DNA of 34,436 nucleotides from Pseudonocardia sp. (GCA_026785945.1 JAJAZD010000195.1:1-34436), one strand, 5' to 3'; shown: positions 1 to 8,156, counted from the stretch's first letter. Program-made: numbers and translations. The notes: generated from the sequence alone by a model not told the origin.

Positions 1-736
1 CCGCCCCCCCGCGGGCCGGGGGGCCCGGCGCGGCGGCACCAGGCCGGCCGCTGCCGGCGACGTCGGCTGCCGCGGCGTCGCCGCCGGGCTCGTTCTGCCC
101 GGACCGGTTGCCAGCGGGGCGGTCCCCACCCTCTGGCGGGGTGGTGCCGGCAGTGGGCTCGTCGTCGGAGGACGAGCCGTCGGCCGGGCGGGGAACCGCA
201 GGTGTGAGGCGTTCGCGGCCCGCGGGTATCAACGTGACGCCGGCGGACCTGGGCACCTCGGGTCCGGGCGGGGTGGGCTCGGACGGGGTCGGCTCGGACG
301 GGGTCGGCTCGGACGGGGTCGGCTCGGACGGGGTCGGCTCGGACGGGGTCGGCTCGGACGGGGTCGGCTCGGACGGGGTGCGGGCCGGCGTCACCGCCGG
401 TTCGGACGTGGGCGGATCGGCTTTCGGACGGCCGGATGGGTCGGTGGGCTCCTGGCGCTCGGAGGTGCCGGCGGGCGCGTCACCGTCCGCGACCCGAGCA
501 GCGGCGACCGGCGGCTCGTCGTGGGGGTCGGCCGGGCCTGCGTCGGCGCGGGACTCCTCCACCACCGGTGGATCGTCCTGCCCCGGCACGGGCGGAGCGG
601 CGGTGGCCGCCTTCTCCCCGGTGGGGTCGGCGGTGTCCGCCTGGTCGTGCGGCGCCGGGTGGTGACCGTTGCCGTTCTTGTCTCGGTCCGTCTCCGGACG
701 CGCCACCTCGCCGGGCGAGGACTGCCGCTCGGGCAT
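1..736 (-). CDS. Partial Pro/Glu-rich disordered protein (N-terminal part)
   Basis: A reading frame on the minus strand opens with ATG at 736 and runs off the left edge without a stop, giving about 245 residues. An in-frame TGA lies about 11 codons upstream and a GAGGGG stretch precedes the ATG, so this start is well fixed. The protein is almost entirely low-complexity (Pro, Glu, Asp, Ala, Thr), with no membrane segment or recognisable domain in the visible part. Residues from about 121 to 156 are seven tandem SEPTP pentapeptides. Long disordered N-terminal tails like this precede membrane or cell-wall domains in many actinobacterial proteins, so the functional domain is probably beyond the edge (inference). 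The plus-strand frame over the same bases (GVGSD repeats) is judged a shadow. Confidence 0.7.
   Translation of the reverse strand, partial: MPERQSSPGEVARPETDRDKNGNGHHPAPHDQADTADPTGEKAATAAPPVPGQDDPPVVEESRADAGPADPHDEPPVAAARVADGDAPAGTSERQEPTDPSGRPKADPPTSEPAVTPARTPSEPTPSEPTPSEPTPSEPTPSEPTPSEPTPSEPTPPGPEVPRSAGVTLIPAGRERLTPAVPRPADGSSSDDEPTAGTTPPEGGDRPAGNRSGQNEPGGDAAAADVAGSGRPGAAAPGPPARGGA
270..374. repeat. 15-bp tandem repeat, 7 copies
   Basis: Six perfect copies of GGGGTCGGCTCGGAC lie at 285-374, preceded by one variant copy at 270-284. The unit is a multiple of three, so copy-number change would lengthen or shorten the SEPTP linker of the minus-strand protein without breaking its frame. Confidence 0.95.
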
Positions 737-838
737 GAAGTCCGTTTCCCCTCAACATCTCCGCTGTCACGGCGTGCAGCTCACGTTCCCCGCAGGACGA
801 GGAACGTCACCCCGGCACGCCGAACACCTCTCCCCACA

Positions 839-850
839 CCAGACGTCTGG
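839..850. promoter_or_regulatory. 12-bp perfect palindrome, candidate operator
   Basis: CCAGACGTCTGG is a perfect palindrome about 100 bases upstream of the ATG at 736. Position and symmetry suit a dimeric regulator site. No regulator gene is adjacent, so the role is inferred only. Confidence 0.3.
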
Positions 851-942
851 CGACATCAGCGGTTGCGGGAACGACCATGCCTGCGCGGTTCCGATGTTAC
901 GACGTCGGCCCGTCAGCCCCGGACCCACCCGGGAAACGGAAA

Positions 943-985
943 CCCCGCGGTGCTGTCAGGTCGGGGGTCCGACAGCACCGCGGGG
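943..985 (-). terminator. Rho-independent-type terminator of the AAA ATPase gene
   Basis: A perfect 15-bp stem (CCCCGCGGTGCTGTC at 943-957, complement at 971-985) closes a 13-base loop. Read on the minus strand it begins about 84 bases after the AAA gene stop at 1069 and is followed by TTTCCGTTTCCC, a moderately T-rich tract. The polarity therefore fits termination of the minus-strand gene. Confidence 0.75.
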
Positions 986-1068
986 TCGTAGAGAGATTCG
1001 GTCGCAGGGAGCCGGGCGTTAGCCGCGACCCCGGCAATCCCCTTCTTCCACCCGTTCAGAGTAACGGA

Positions 1069-2259
1069 TCAGGTCTGAGCCAGGAGGTAGCGGCCGAAGT
1101 GCGGCACCGTGAAGGCGATCTGGCCGCGCTGGGCCGAGAACACCAGGCCCTTCTTCAGCAGACTGTCGCGCGCCGGCGACAGCGAGGACGCCCGGCGCGT
1201 GAGGTGTTCGGCTATGCCGGCGGTACCGACGGGCTCGTCGCGACCGTCCGTCAGCTCGGCCATCGCGCGCAGGTACTCGCGCTCGGCCGGGGTGGCGCGC
1301 TCGAAGCGGGACCCGAAGAAGCCAACGGCCAGCTCCGCCTCCGCCTCCGGCGCGGCCATCTTGACGTCCGTCGCGCCGATCGGGCTGCGGGGCGCGGCGT
1401 CCCACGCGGCCTTGCCGTAGGCCTGCACGAAGTAGGGGTAACCGCTCGAGGCCTCGTAGAGCGCGTCGAGGGCGTCGGTGTCGAAGGAGGCGTCCTCGCG
1501 CTCCGCGGGGGCGAGAAGGGCGAAGTCGGCGTCGGCGCGGTCGAGCGGGCCGATGCGCGAGTACGTGAAGAGCCGCTCGGAGTAGGACTTGGAGGCCGAG
1601 AGCACCGCGGGCAGGTGTGGCAGGCCCGCCCCCACGACGACTAGGGGGGCCCGGGACTGCGACAGCTCGTGGCAGGCCGCGCAGAGGGCCGAGACGTCGT
1701 CGGGACGCAGGTCCTGCATCTCGTCGATGAGGATCGCGACACCCGTTCCGATGTCGGCGGCCAGCGCGGCGACCTCGGTGAACAGCTCGACGAGGTCGAT
1801 CTCGATGTCACCGGAGTCCGCGCGACCGCTCTTCGGGGGTACGTCGATGCCGGGCTGCCAGCGGTCGCGGAGCTTCGCGCCGTCGGGGGCCGAGCGCAGC
1901 GCGAACGCCTTGAGGATGCCGAGCACCTCGGCGACACGGTCGGGATCACCGTGGCGCACCGCGAGGTCACGGATGGCGCGGTGTAGCGCGGCCGACAGCG
2001 GGCGGCGGAGGTCGGCGTCGGGCCGGGCCTCGATCTTGCCCGCACCCCAGCCGGCCAGGACGGCCATCGAGCGCAGCTCACCGAGCAGCACCGTCTTTCC
2101 GACGCCCCGGAGGCCGGTGAGCACGAGACTGCGCTCCGGACGCCCCCGCGCCACCCGCTCGAGCACGATCTCGAACGCGTCGACCTCACGGTCCCGGCCG
2201 GCGAGTTCGGGCGGGCGCTGGCCGGCACCGGGAGCGAACGGATTGCGCACGGGGTCCAC
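1069..2259 (-). CDS. AAA ATPase (Orc1/Cdc6- or STAND-like P-loop protein)
   Basis: A 396-residue P-loop NTPase. Walker A is GLRGVGKT at residues 49-56 and Walker B is VAILIDE at 174-180, followed by MQDL. The segment after about residue 290 is predicted helical and ends in a short winged-helix-like tail (residues ~330-396, containing a HLTRR and SLLKKGLV pattern). That architecture resembles Orc1/Cdc6-type or small STAND-type ATPases common in actinobacteria. The natural substrate is unknown; conformational switching on DNA or a partner is inferred. The start is GTG at 2259 without a visible ribosome binding site, so the transcript may be leaderless; GTG at 2250 is an alternative. It stands alone between two terminators. 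Confidence 0.8.
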   Translation of the reverse strand: MDPVRNPFAPGAGQRPPELAGRDREVDAFEIVLERVARGRPERSLVLTGLRGVGKTVLLGELRSMAVLAGWGAGKIEARPDADLRRPLSAALHRAIRDLAVRHGDPDRVAEVLGILKAFALRSAPDGAKLRDRWQPGIDVPPKSGRADSGDIEIDLVELFTEVAALAADIGTGVAILIDEMQDLRPDDVSALCAACHELSQSRAPLVVVGAGLPHLPAVLSASKSYSERLFTYSRIGPLDRADADFALLAPAEREDASFDTDALDALYEASSGYPYFVQAYGKAAWDAAPRSPIGATDVKMAAPEAEAELAVGFFGSRFERATPAEREYLRAMAELTDGRDEPVGTAGIAEHLTRRASSLSPARDSLLKKGLVFSAQRGQIAFTVPHFGRYLLAQT

Positions 2260-2344
2260 GCATCGGACGGTATCGACGAATCTTGTCGTGACCCTAGAAC
2301 CGGGTAGGGAACGCGAGCGCGTGTCGTCGATCGGGCCGTCTTCC

Positions 2345-2380
2345 GCTTTCTACGACGTCGTGGAGAATGAGCTAGAAAGC
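2345..2380 (-). terminator. Hairpin downstream of fxsA, possible terminator
   Basis: GCTTTCTA (2345-2352) pairs with TAGAAAGC (2373-2380) around a 20-base loop, starting 22 bases past the FxsA stop codon on the minus strand. The stem is only 8 bp and there is no clear T tract, so termination is a moderate inference. Confidence 0.4.
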
Positions 2381-2401
2381 CCGACAGACGGTGCGTCGTC
2401 G

Positions 2402-2878
2402 CTAACGCGCCTCGCGCGGGACGACCGTGCCCTCGATGACGAGGTGCCCCTCGTCGCGGCGAGGGGGATGGTCGACCACGACCCCGTCCACGACGGGCCC
2501 CTCGGCACGGATCCGCGCGGTACGCAGGCCCGGGGCCCGCTCCTCGGCCGCGCGCACCAGCCGGCGGCGGACCAGTGCCCGTGTGGGCGGCAGCAGGAGC
2601 AGCAACCCGGCCACGTCGGTGACCAGTCCGGGAACGAACAGCAGGACCCCGCCGGCCGCGACGAGCAGGCCGTCGGTGAGCTCGGAGTGGGCGACCTGAC
2701 CTTTCGTCATCGCCGTCGTGAGGGCCTGGGCCGCACGCAGTCCCTCGCGCCGGGCGAGCAGGAGCCCCAGTACGGAACCGGCCAGCAACACGAGCAGCGT
2801 CCAGCCGAACCCGATCACCGACCCGAGGGCGACAAGGGCGACGATCTCGACCACGAGGTACAGGAGCACGAACGGCAT
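2402..2878 (-). CDS. fxsA: FxsA family membrane protein
   Basis: About 158 residues. Two closely spaced N-terminal hydrophobic segments (residues ~1-40, with VVEIVALVALGSVIGF) are followed by RREGLRAAQ. A third hydrophobic segment, LLVAAGGVLLFVPGLVTDVAGLLLLLPPTR, follows at about 70-100, then a charged cytoplasmic tail. The FxsA signature (pfam FxsA; E. coli FxsA modulates F-exclusion of phage T7) is recognisable in the ARREGLRA...PG..TD..G..LLLPP pattern. The cellular role in actinobacteria is not established. I chose ATG at 2878 because a GAG-containing stretch lies about 5 bases upstream; GTG at 2884, two codons earlier, is the alternative. It lies downstream of the bkd operon on the same strand with a 99-base gap. 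Confidence 0.85.
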   Translation of the reverse strand: MPFVLLYLVVEIVALVALGSVIGFGWTLLVLLAGSVLGLLLARREGLRAAQALTTAMTKGQVAHSELTDGLLVAAGGVLLFVPGLVTDVAGLLLLLPPTRALVRRRLVRAAEERAPGLRTARIRAEGPVVDGVVVDHPPRRDEGHLVIEGTVVPREAR

Positions 2879-2977
2879 GTCCACTCAACGCGCGAGGTGC
2901 CGTCCGTGCTCCCGAACCGCCGGTACTCGTCGGGATCAACCGATCGCGTGGCCGTGGCGGAACACCACGCAGCCGTT

Positions 2978-4342
2978 TCACCAGGTCAGCGCGAGCCCCG
3001 GATCGGCGAGCAGCGCGCCGACGTCGGCGAGGAACCGCGAACCCTGCTCGCCGTCGACGAGCCGGTGGTCGAAGGAGAGCGCGAGCTGGCAGACGGTGCG
3101 CACGGCCAGCTCGCCGTCCACCACCCACGGGGTCGGCTTGATCGCCCCGACGGCCAGGATCGCCGCCTCCCCCGGATTCAGGATCGGTGTGCCGGTGTCG
3201 ACGCCGAACACGCCCACGTTGGTGATCGTGAACGTGCCACCCGCCATGTCGGCCGGGGGTGTCCGGCCCGACCGTGCCGTGGCCGTCAGCTCGCCGAGAG
3301 CCGTGGCCAGCCCGTGGAGGGTCAGCGTGTCGGCGTCGCGCACCTTGGGCACGATCAGCCCGCGGGGTGTCGCCACCGCGATGCCGAGCTGCACCCGGTC
3401 GTAGTAGAGGATCTCGCCCGCCGCCTCGTCCCAGTGGGCGTTGACCGCGGGGGTGCGCCGCGCCGCGAGGCACACCGCCTTGGCGACGAACGCCAGTGGC
3501 GTCAGCTTCACCTCGGCGTACGCGCGGGTTCCACGCAGCCGGTCGCGCAGGGCCATCGTGGCGGTGATGTCGATCGCGAGGAACTCCGTGACGTGCGGCG
3601 CGGTGAACGCGCTGGTCACCATCGCCGCCGCGGTGGCCTTGCGGACACCGCGGATCGGCTCACGCCGGACACCGGCACCGGTAGCCGTGACGGGCGGGAT
3701 CCCGGCCACCTGGGACCCGTCGGTGGGCCGCCCGGCCGCGTGGACCGCGACGTCCTCGCGTGTGATCACCCCGTCCGACCCGGTGCCGATGAGGGCGTAG
3801 AGGTCCACTCCGAGATCGCGGGCCAGCTTCCGCACGGGTGGCTTGGCCAACGGCACGGCCCCCACCCGGACACCGCGCCCCTTTCCCCCACGCGCCGGTT
3901 CAGGAAAGCCACTTTCCTGCCCTGACAGTTCGTGACCGTGGCTTTCCTGAACCACGGGCACGGAGCGGCGGGGGCGGCGGGCGGCGGGGCCCGGTCGCGG
4001 ACCGTAGCCGACGAGCGTGGCGACGCGGCCGTCCTTGCCCGCCTCACCGATCTTCGCCCCGAGCTCCTCGGTGGGTGCCGGTGCACGCGCCGCGGGGGCC
4101 GCCTCCGCGGACTCGATCGCGATGATCGGCGCGCCGACGGCCACGGTCTGCCCGGGCTCGACGAGTAGCGCCCCGACCGTCCCCGCGTACGGGCAGGGAA
4201 GTTCGACGGCGGCCTTGGCCGTCTCGATCTCGCAGATGATCTGGTTGACGACGACGGTGTCGCCGGGGGCGACGTTCCAGGTGACGACCTCGGCCTCGGT
4301 CAGCCCCTCACCGACGTCGGGCATGGCGAACTCGCGCAACAT
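2978..4342 (-). CDS. bkdC: Branched-chain 2-oxoacid dehydrogenase E2 (dihydrolipoyl acyltransferase)
   Basis: A 454-residue E2 that transfers the acyl group from E1 to CoA via a swinging lipoyl arm in the cytoplasmic multienzyme complex. The lipoyl domain spans residues 1-78 with the lipoylated Lys43 in EIETAKAA. A peripheral subunit-binding domain lies at about 163-199 (VRKLARDLGVDLYALIGTG). The CoA-dependent acyltransferase domain runs from ~225 to 454 with catalytic His426 and Asp430 in SFDHRLVDG. The ATG at 4342 is 5 bases after the E1beta stop, so translation is coupled; longer in-frame extension through E1beta is an artefact. The linker at about 130-149 is encoded by a perfect inverted repeat. 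Gene order and size resemble mycobacterial Rv2497c-Rv2495c. Confidence 0.93.
   Translation of the reverse strand: MLREFAMPDVGEGLTEAEVVTWNVAPGDTVVVNQIICEIETAKAAVELPCPYAGTVGALLVEPGQTVAVGAPIIAIESAEAAPAARAPAPTEELGAKIGEAGKDGRVATLVGYGPRPGPAARRPRRSVPVVQESHGHELSGQESGFPEPARGGKGRGVRVGAVPLAKPPVRKLARDLGVDLYALIGTGSDGVITREDVAVHAAGRPTDGSQVAGIPPVTATGAGVRREPIRGVRKATAAAMVTSAFTAPHVTEFLAIDITATMALRDRLRGTRAYAEVKLTPLAFVAKAVCLAARRTPAVNAHWDEAAGEILYYDRVQLGIAVATPRGLIVPKVRDADTLTLHGLATALGELTATARSGRTPPADMAGGTFTITNVGVFGVDTGTPILNPGEAAILAVGAIKPTPWVVDGELAVRTVCQLALSFDHRLVDGEQGSRFLADVGALLADPGLALTW
3897..3953. repeat. 16-bp inverted repeat inside the E2 linker
   Basis: GGTTCAGGAAAGCCAC (3897-3912) is perfectly complementary to GTGGCTTTCCTGAACC (3938-3953) with a 25-base loop. 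The left arm also belongs to a smaller palindrome, CAGGAAAG-CCA-CTTTCCTG (3901-3919). It stays in frame and encodes E2 linker residues ~130-149, which are less Pro/Ala-rich than the rest of the linker. Confidence 0.9.
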
Positions 4343-4347
4343 GCCGG

Positions 4348-5322
4348 TCACCACGCCATCGAGCGGTCGACGGCGTCCAGCACCCGGTCGAGGTCGGGGA
4401 GGAAGTCCTCCTCGCACTTCGACGGCGGGTAGGGGGTGTCGAACCCCGTCACCCGCAGCACCGGGGCCTCCAGGGAGTGGAAGCACTCCTGCTGCACCCG
4501 TGCGGCGACCTCGGAGCTCACCGACGTCTCCGACGGCGCTTCGGCGACCACGACCAGCCGCCCCGTGCGGCGCACCGAGGAGAACACCGGGTCCAGGTCG
4601 AGGGGCGAGAGCGAACGCAGGTCGATCACCTCGACGTCGTGCCCGTCGGCCTCCGCGACGGTGGCGGCCTCCAGGCAGGTCTTGAGGACCGGGCCGTAGC
4701 CGGCGAGGGTCAGGGTGGTGCCCGGACGAGCCACACGGGAGGTGAACAGGGGCGCGGGGGTCGCCGACACATCGACCTCCGCCTTCTCCCAGTACCGACG
4801 CTTGGGTTCGAAGAAGATCACCGGATCGTCGGAGGCGATGGACTGCTGGATCATCCAGTAGGCGTCCACCGGGTTCGAGCAGGCGACGACCTTGAGCCCC
4901 GCGACGTGGGCGAACAGAGCCTCGGGCGACTCGCTGTGGTGCTCCACCGCGCCGATGCCACCGCCGAAGGGGATGCGCACCACCACCGGCATCCTCACCT
5001 TGCCCTGCGAACGGAAGTGCAGCTTCGCCAGCTGGGACACGATCTGGTCGTAGCCGGGGAACACGAACCCGTCGAACTGGATCTCGCAGACGGGTCGGAA
5101 GCCGCGGATCGCGAGACCCACCGCGGTACCGATGATGCCGCTCTCCGCCAGCGGGGTGTCGAGCACCCGCTGCTCGCCGAAGTCCTTCTGCAGCCCGTCG
5201 GTCACGCGGAACACGCCACCGAGCTTGCCGACGTCCTCGCCCATCACCAGGACCTTCGGGTCGCGCTCCATCGCGGCGCGCAGACCGTCGTTGATCGCCT
5301 TCGCCATCGTCAGCACAGCCAT
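4348..5322 (-). CDS. bkdB: Branched-chain 2-oxoacid dehydrogenase E1 beta subunit
   Basis: A 324-residue transketolase-like beta subunit of the thiamine-diphosphate E1 component, which decarboxylates branched-chain 2-oxoacids together with E1alpha. The family pattern is clear: VLVMGEDVGKLGGVF near residues 24-38, DTPLAESGIIGTAVG at about 55-69, and a transketolase C-terminal domain from ~200 with EAPSETSVSSEVAA. Length matches the family. ATG at 5322 lies 2 bases after the E1alpha stop and the stop is 5 bases before E2, so the three genes form one translationally coupled unit. Pyruvate specificity cannot be excluded from sequence alone. Confidence 0.92.
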   Translation of the reverse strand: MAVLTMAKAINDGLRAAMERDPKVLVMGEDVGKLGGVFRVTDGLQKDFGEQRVLDTPLAESGIIGTAVGLAIRGFRPVCEIQFDGFVFPGYDQIVSQLAKLHFRSQGKVRMPVVVRIPFGGGIGAVEHHSESPEALFAHVAGLKVVACSNPVDAYWMIQQSIASDDPVIFFEPKRRYWEKAEVDVSATPAPLFTSRVARPGTTLTLAGYGPVLKTCLEAATVAEADGHDVEVIDLRSLSPLDLDPVFSSVRRTGRLVVVAEAPSETSVSSEVAARVQQECFHSLEAPVLRVTGFDTPYPPSKCEEDFLPDLDRVLDAVDRSMAW

Positions 5323-5324
5323 GC

Positions 5325-6512
5325 TCAGACCCCCTCGAACGACGCGTGGTAGGCCAGGAACGCCTCGCGCTGCGCCTCGACGTTCGGCGACGGCTCGGCG
5401 TAGACCTGCGAGAACATCCGGTCGGGCGCGGGCGGGGGCATGTCGGTGCAGAACTGGCGGAACCGCGCGGCGAGCTCGTCGGACCCGGCCTGCACGTCGT
5501 CGAAGAAGTCCTGCTCGACGTCGTGTTCACGCACCAGGTTGACGCGCACGCGCTCGATGGGGTCCTTGAGCTTCCACAGCTCGAGCTCGTCGGCGAGGCG
5601 GTACCGGGTGGGGTCGTCCGACGTCGTGTGGGCGTCCATCCGGTAGGTGAACGCCTCGATCAGCACCGGCCCGTTGCCGGTGCGGCACTCCTCCAGCGCC
5701 CAGCGGGTGACGGCGAGGCAGGCGAGCACGTCGTTGCCGTCGACGCGTATGCCCTCGAAGCCGTAGCCCTGCGCGCGCTTGTAGAGAGGCACGCGGGTCT
5801 GGCGCTCGGTGGGCTCGGAGATCGCCCATTGGTTGTTCTGGCAGTAGAAGACGACCGGGGCGTCGTAGACCGCGGCCCACACGAAGCCCTCGTGGACGTC
5901 TCCCTGGCTCGTGGCCCCGTCACCGAAGAAGCAGATGGTCGCCTCGGCGTCGGGCCCGTCCCCCACCTTCCCCTCGAACTTCTGGCCCATCGCGTAGCCC
6001 GTGGCGTTGAGGCACTGGTTGCCGATGACGATCGTGTAGAGGTGGAAACCGGTGGCGATGGGGTCCCAGCTGCCGTTGTCGGTGCCGCGGAAGATGCCGA
6101 GCAGCTCGGTCGGGTCGATCCCGCGCGCCCACGCCACGCCGTGCTCCCGGTAGGACGGGAACGCCATGTCCTGGGGCGCCATCGCGCGGCCGGCACCGAT
6201 CTGGGCGGCCTCCTGGCCGAGCAGCGGCACCCAGATCCCGAGCTGACCCTGGCGCTGCAGCGCGTTGGCCTCGCGGTCGAACCGGCGCACCAGGACCATG
6301 TCACGGTAGAGCGCCTGCAACGCCGGCACGTCGACGTCGGCGGCGAAGCGGTCGAACCGCGGATCCGCCATGCGCAGGCCCTCGGGCGTCAGCAGCTGGA
6401 CGAGGTCGGCGCCGCCCTCGTCGGTGCCCTTCAGACCGGCGACGACGTGGTCGCGGCTGGCCTGCGGCTCGGGGACGGACGTGGCGGGCGTCCAGGCTTG
6501 TGGAGCGGACAC
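5325..6512 (-). CDS. bkdA: Branched-chain 2-oxoacid dehydrogenase E1 alpha subunit
   Basis: A 395-residue E1alpha that binds thiamine diphosphate and performs the decarboxylation step. The ThDP motif is GDGATSQGD at residues 197-205, closing at NNQWAIS (226-232). The phosphorylation-loop-like region YRMDAHTTSDDPTRYR is conserved. GTG at 6512 is preferred because AGGAGG (6522-6527 on the complement) is 9 bases upstream; the TTG at 6518 would leave only 3. First gene of the bkd operon. No regulator or E3 gene is adjacent. A GC-rich imperfect hairpin (arms 6537-6546 and 6556-6567) sits just upstream of the Shine-Dalgarno and could influence expression (inference). Confidence 0.92.
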   Translation of the reverse strand: MSAPQAWTPATSVPEPQASRDHVVAGLKGTDEGGADLVQLLTPEGLRMADPRFDRFAADVDVPALQALYRDMVLVRRFDREANALQRQGQLGIWVPLLGQEAAQIGAGRAMAPQDMAFPSYREHGVAWARGIDPTELLGIFRGTDNGSWDPIATGFHLYTIVIGNQCLNATGYAMGQKFEGKVGDGPDAEATICFFGDGATSQGDVHEGFVWAAVYDAPVVFYCQNNQWAISEPTERQTRVPLYKRAQGYGFEGIRVDGNDVLACLAVTRWALEECRTGNGPVLIEAFTYRMDAHTTSDDPTRYRLADELELWKLKDPIERVRVNLVREHDVEQDFFDDVQAGSDELAARFRQFCTDMPPPAPDRMFSQVYAEPSPNVEAQREAFLAYHASFEGV

Positions 6513-6686
6513 GGGCAACTACCTCCTGTTTCGGCGGCCCCCGACCGTTCGTGGCGGTCGCGGGGGCTGGTGCGAACCGGGCCACGGCGTCCGGGTGAGG
6601 ACGACCGAGAACCACCCGCACGCATCCTGACACGAGCGGGCGGTCCGGCGGGAGAAGCTGCGGCGTCGCGATCGGCGCCCGACCCG

Positions 6687-7028
6687 CTACGGCCGAGGGG
6701 TACCCGGGTTGGGCTGCGTTCCCGGCTCCCGGCTCTGCGCGGGTGCCGGACCGGGCTGCGGCTTGCCCGGGGCGTCGTGGGTCCCGTAGCCCGGGGTGTG
6801 GCCGTTGCCGGCCGGGTCGTGGCCTGCGACGGGCCGGATGCCGACGACGCCCTTCGCCTTCTGTGCGACGCCGCTGATCTGGCCGGAGTACTTGCCCTTC
6901 GTCTGCTTGTCGACGAACGTGGCGGCCTGGTCGACGAACTTGGCCGCCTGCTCCGGGTTGCTCCTGGCGTAGCGGCGGGCGGCCTCGGCGGCCGCGGCGA
7001 GTGTGGCGAGTCTCCTGAACAGGGACAT
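6687..7028 (-). CDS. MT0933/Rv0909-like small helical protein with Pro/Gly-rich tail
   Basis: A 113-residue protein. The N-terminal half is helical and basic, and residues ~35-60 (FVDKQTKGKYSGQISGVAQK) match the pattern of the MT0933-type 'antitoxin' family (DKxTxGKY..., PF14013), usually about 60-90 residues. The C-terminal ~45 residues are a Pro/Gly-rich disordered tail not typical of the family. No toxin-like gene is adjacent, so an actual antitoxin role is doubtful; these proteins are often orphans. The start is ATG at 7028 with AGGACC-type purines just upstream. It is transcribed divergently from the amino-acid ABC importer. Confidence 0.65.
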   Translation of the reverse strand: MSLFRRLATLAAAAEAARRYARSNPEQAAKFVDQAATFVDKQTKGKYSGQISGVAQKAKGVVGIRPVAGHDPAGNGHTPGYGTHDAPGKPQPGPAPAQSREPGTQPNPGTPRP

Positions 7029-7142
7029 GACGGGTCCTCCGTGATAGCTGTTGTCACCGCTGTCGAGGCACGTGCAGCGGCTGATACCTCCGTTGTACCC
7101 ACACCGGCCCCACGGTCACACCATCGGCCCTCAACATGACGC

Positions 7143-7158
7143 TGCGTGACGTCACGCA
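7143..7158. promoter_or_regulatory. 16-bp perfect palindrome in a divergent promoter region
   Basis: TGCGTGACGTCACGCA is a perfect palindrome centred on TGACGTCA. It lies in the 214-bp divergent gap, 85 bases before the importer start at 7243 and 115 bases before the small-protein start at 7028. A dimeric repressor or activator site for one or both genes is the simplest reading; the regulator is not encoded in the window as far as I can see. Confidence 0.5.
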
Positions 7159-7242
7159 ACAGTGACCCACTTTCCGGTGTCCATCCGGCGACGGGATGAC
7201 ACCATCCCCGCGTACTTGCCGTAGGAATCACCGGAGGTCGTT

Positions 7243-8151
7243 GTGCCTGTCAGCTCCCGTTTGCTCCCGAGCGCGCTCGCCGCGACGGCTGTGGCCGTCG
7301 TCCTCGCGGGGTGTGGGGCGGCCGGTGACGGCAGTGGGGCCGCGCCGGCCCCCGCGCCGTCCGCCGCCCCCGCCGCCACCTCCGACGACGCGCTCGCCGC
7401 GAAGGTGCCCCCCGCCGTCAGTGCCGACGGCAAGATCGTGTTCGGCACCGACGCGTCCTACGCGCCCAACGAGTTCTTCGACGTCGACGGCTCGACGATC
7501 ATCGGGCTGGACGTCGACCTGGGCACCGCGATCGCCGAGAAGCTCGGCCTCACCGCGGAGTTCCAGAACAGCCAGTTCTCGGGGATCATCCCGGGCATCG
7601 ACGGCGCCCGCTACGAGCTGGGGATGTCGTCGTTCACGATCAACGACGAGCGCGTCGCGACCGTCGACATGGTCAGTTACTTCTCCGCGGGCACCAGCCT
7701 GGCGGTCGCCTCCGGCAACCCTGACGGCATCACGCCCGAGGCGTTGTGCGGCAAGGCCGTCGGTGTGCAGGCGGGCACGGTGCAGGCCGAGGACGTCGTC
7801 GCCCGCAACGAGGCGTGCGAAGCCGCGGGGCAGCCCGCGATCGCCGTGACCGAGCTCCAGGCCCAGACCGACGTGACACTCGCGCTGACGTCGAAGCGGA
7901 TCGTCGCGATGCTGGCCGACTCGCCCGTCATCGCCTACGCGGTGACCACCACCGAGGGGGCCCTGGAGGTCGTCGGTGAGCCGTACGACACGGCGCCGTA
8001 CGGGATCGTGCTGGCCAAGAACCAGGGCGAGTTCTCGGCCGCGGTGGCGGGTGCTGTGCAGGCCCTGATCGACGACGGGACCTACGGCAAGCTGCTGGAG
8101 AAGTGGAACGTGGCCAACGGAGCGATCCCGACGGCCGAGGTCGAGAGCTGA
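7243..8151 (+). CDS. Polar amino-acid ABC transporter substrate-binding lipoprotein
   Basis: A 302-residue extracytoplasmic solute-binding protein (SBP_bac_3 family). The signal peptide ends in a lipobox, VVLAGC, with the lipidated Cys24, followed by a Gly/Ala/Pro linker to about residue 55. The mature domain starts with [15 protein letters not shown] and [17 protein letters not shown], the usual opening of family 3 binding proteins, and contains [29 protein letters not shown] at 7243 is preceded by GGAGG at 5 bases. It is the first gene of a three-gene importer. Ligand (probably a polar or cationic amino acid) is not determined by sequence. Confidence 0.9.
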   Translation: MPVSSRLLPSALAATAVAVVLAGCGAAGDGSGAAPAPAPSAAPAATSDDALAAKVPPAVSADGKIVFGTDASYAPNEFFDVDGSTIIGLDVDLGTAIAEKLGLTAEFQNSQFSGIIPGIDGARYELGMSSFTINDERVATVDMVSYFSAGTSLAVASGNPDGITPEALCGKAVGVQAGTVQAEDVVARNEACEAAGQPAIAVTELQAQTDVTLALTSKRIVAMLADSPVIAYAVTTTEGALEVVGEPYDTAPYGIVLAKNQGEFSAAVAGAVQALIDDGTYGKLLEKWNVANGAIPTAEVES

Positions 8152-8156
8152 CCGAC

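Larger units (their letters stand above)
737..1068. other. Intergenic region with palindromes and a terminator
   Basis: No gene is visible in this 332-bp gap. It holds the terminator of the AAA ATPase gene (943-985). Nearer the partial gene it holds a perfect palindrome (839-850) and a spaced inverted repeat, ACGTTCC at 783-789 and GGAACGT at 801-807. These probably belong to the promoter region of the disordered protein. I see no convincing -35/-10 pair. Confidence 0.5.

Noticed and set aside
270-374. CRISPR-like array
   Set aside because: Units are 15 bp and contiguous with no spacers, so this is a coding minisatellite. The same applies to 13001-13045 and 19153-19204.
108-665. Plus-strand frame with GVGSD repeats
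   Set aside because: The minus-strand frame over the same bases has a ribosome site, a fixed start and typical disordered-protein composition; the plus frame has neither a supported start nor homology.
1589-3925. 778-codon plus-strand open frame
   Set aside because: It lies antisense to the AAA ATPase, FxsA and E2 genes, which carry clear motifs. Long antisense frames are expected at this GC content.
6687-7028. Toxin-antitoxin pair
   Set aside because: Only the MT0933-like protein is present; no adjacent small toxin-like gene on either strand.
5346-7139. 597-codon plus-strand open frame
   Set aside because: Antisense shadow of bkdA and the MT0933-like gene; low-complexity His/Arg/Gly composition without motifs.
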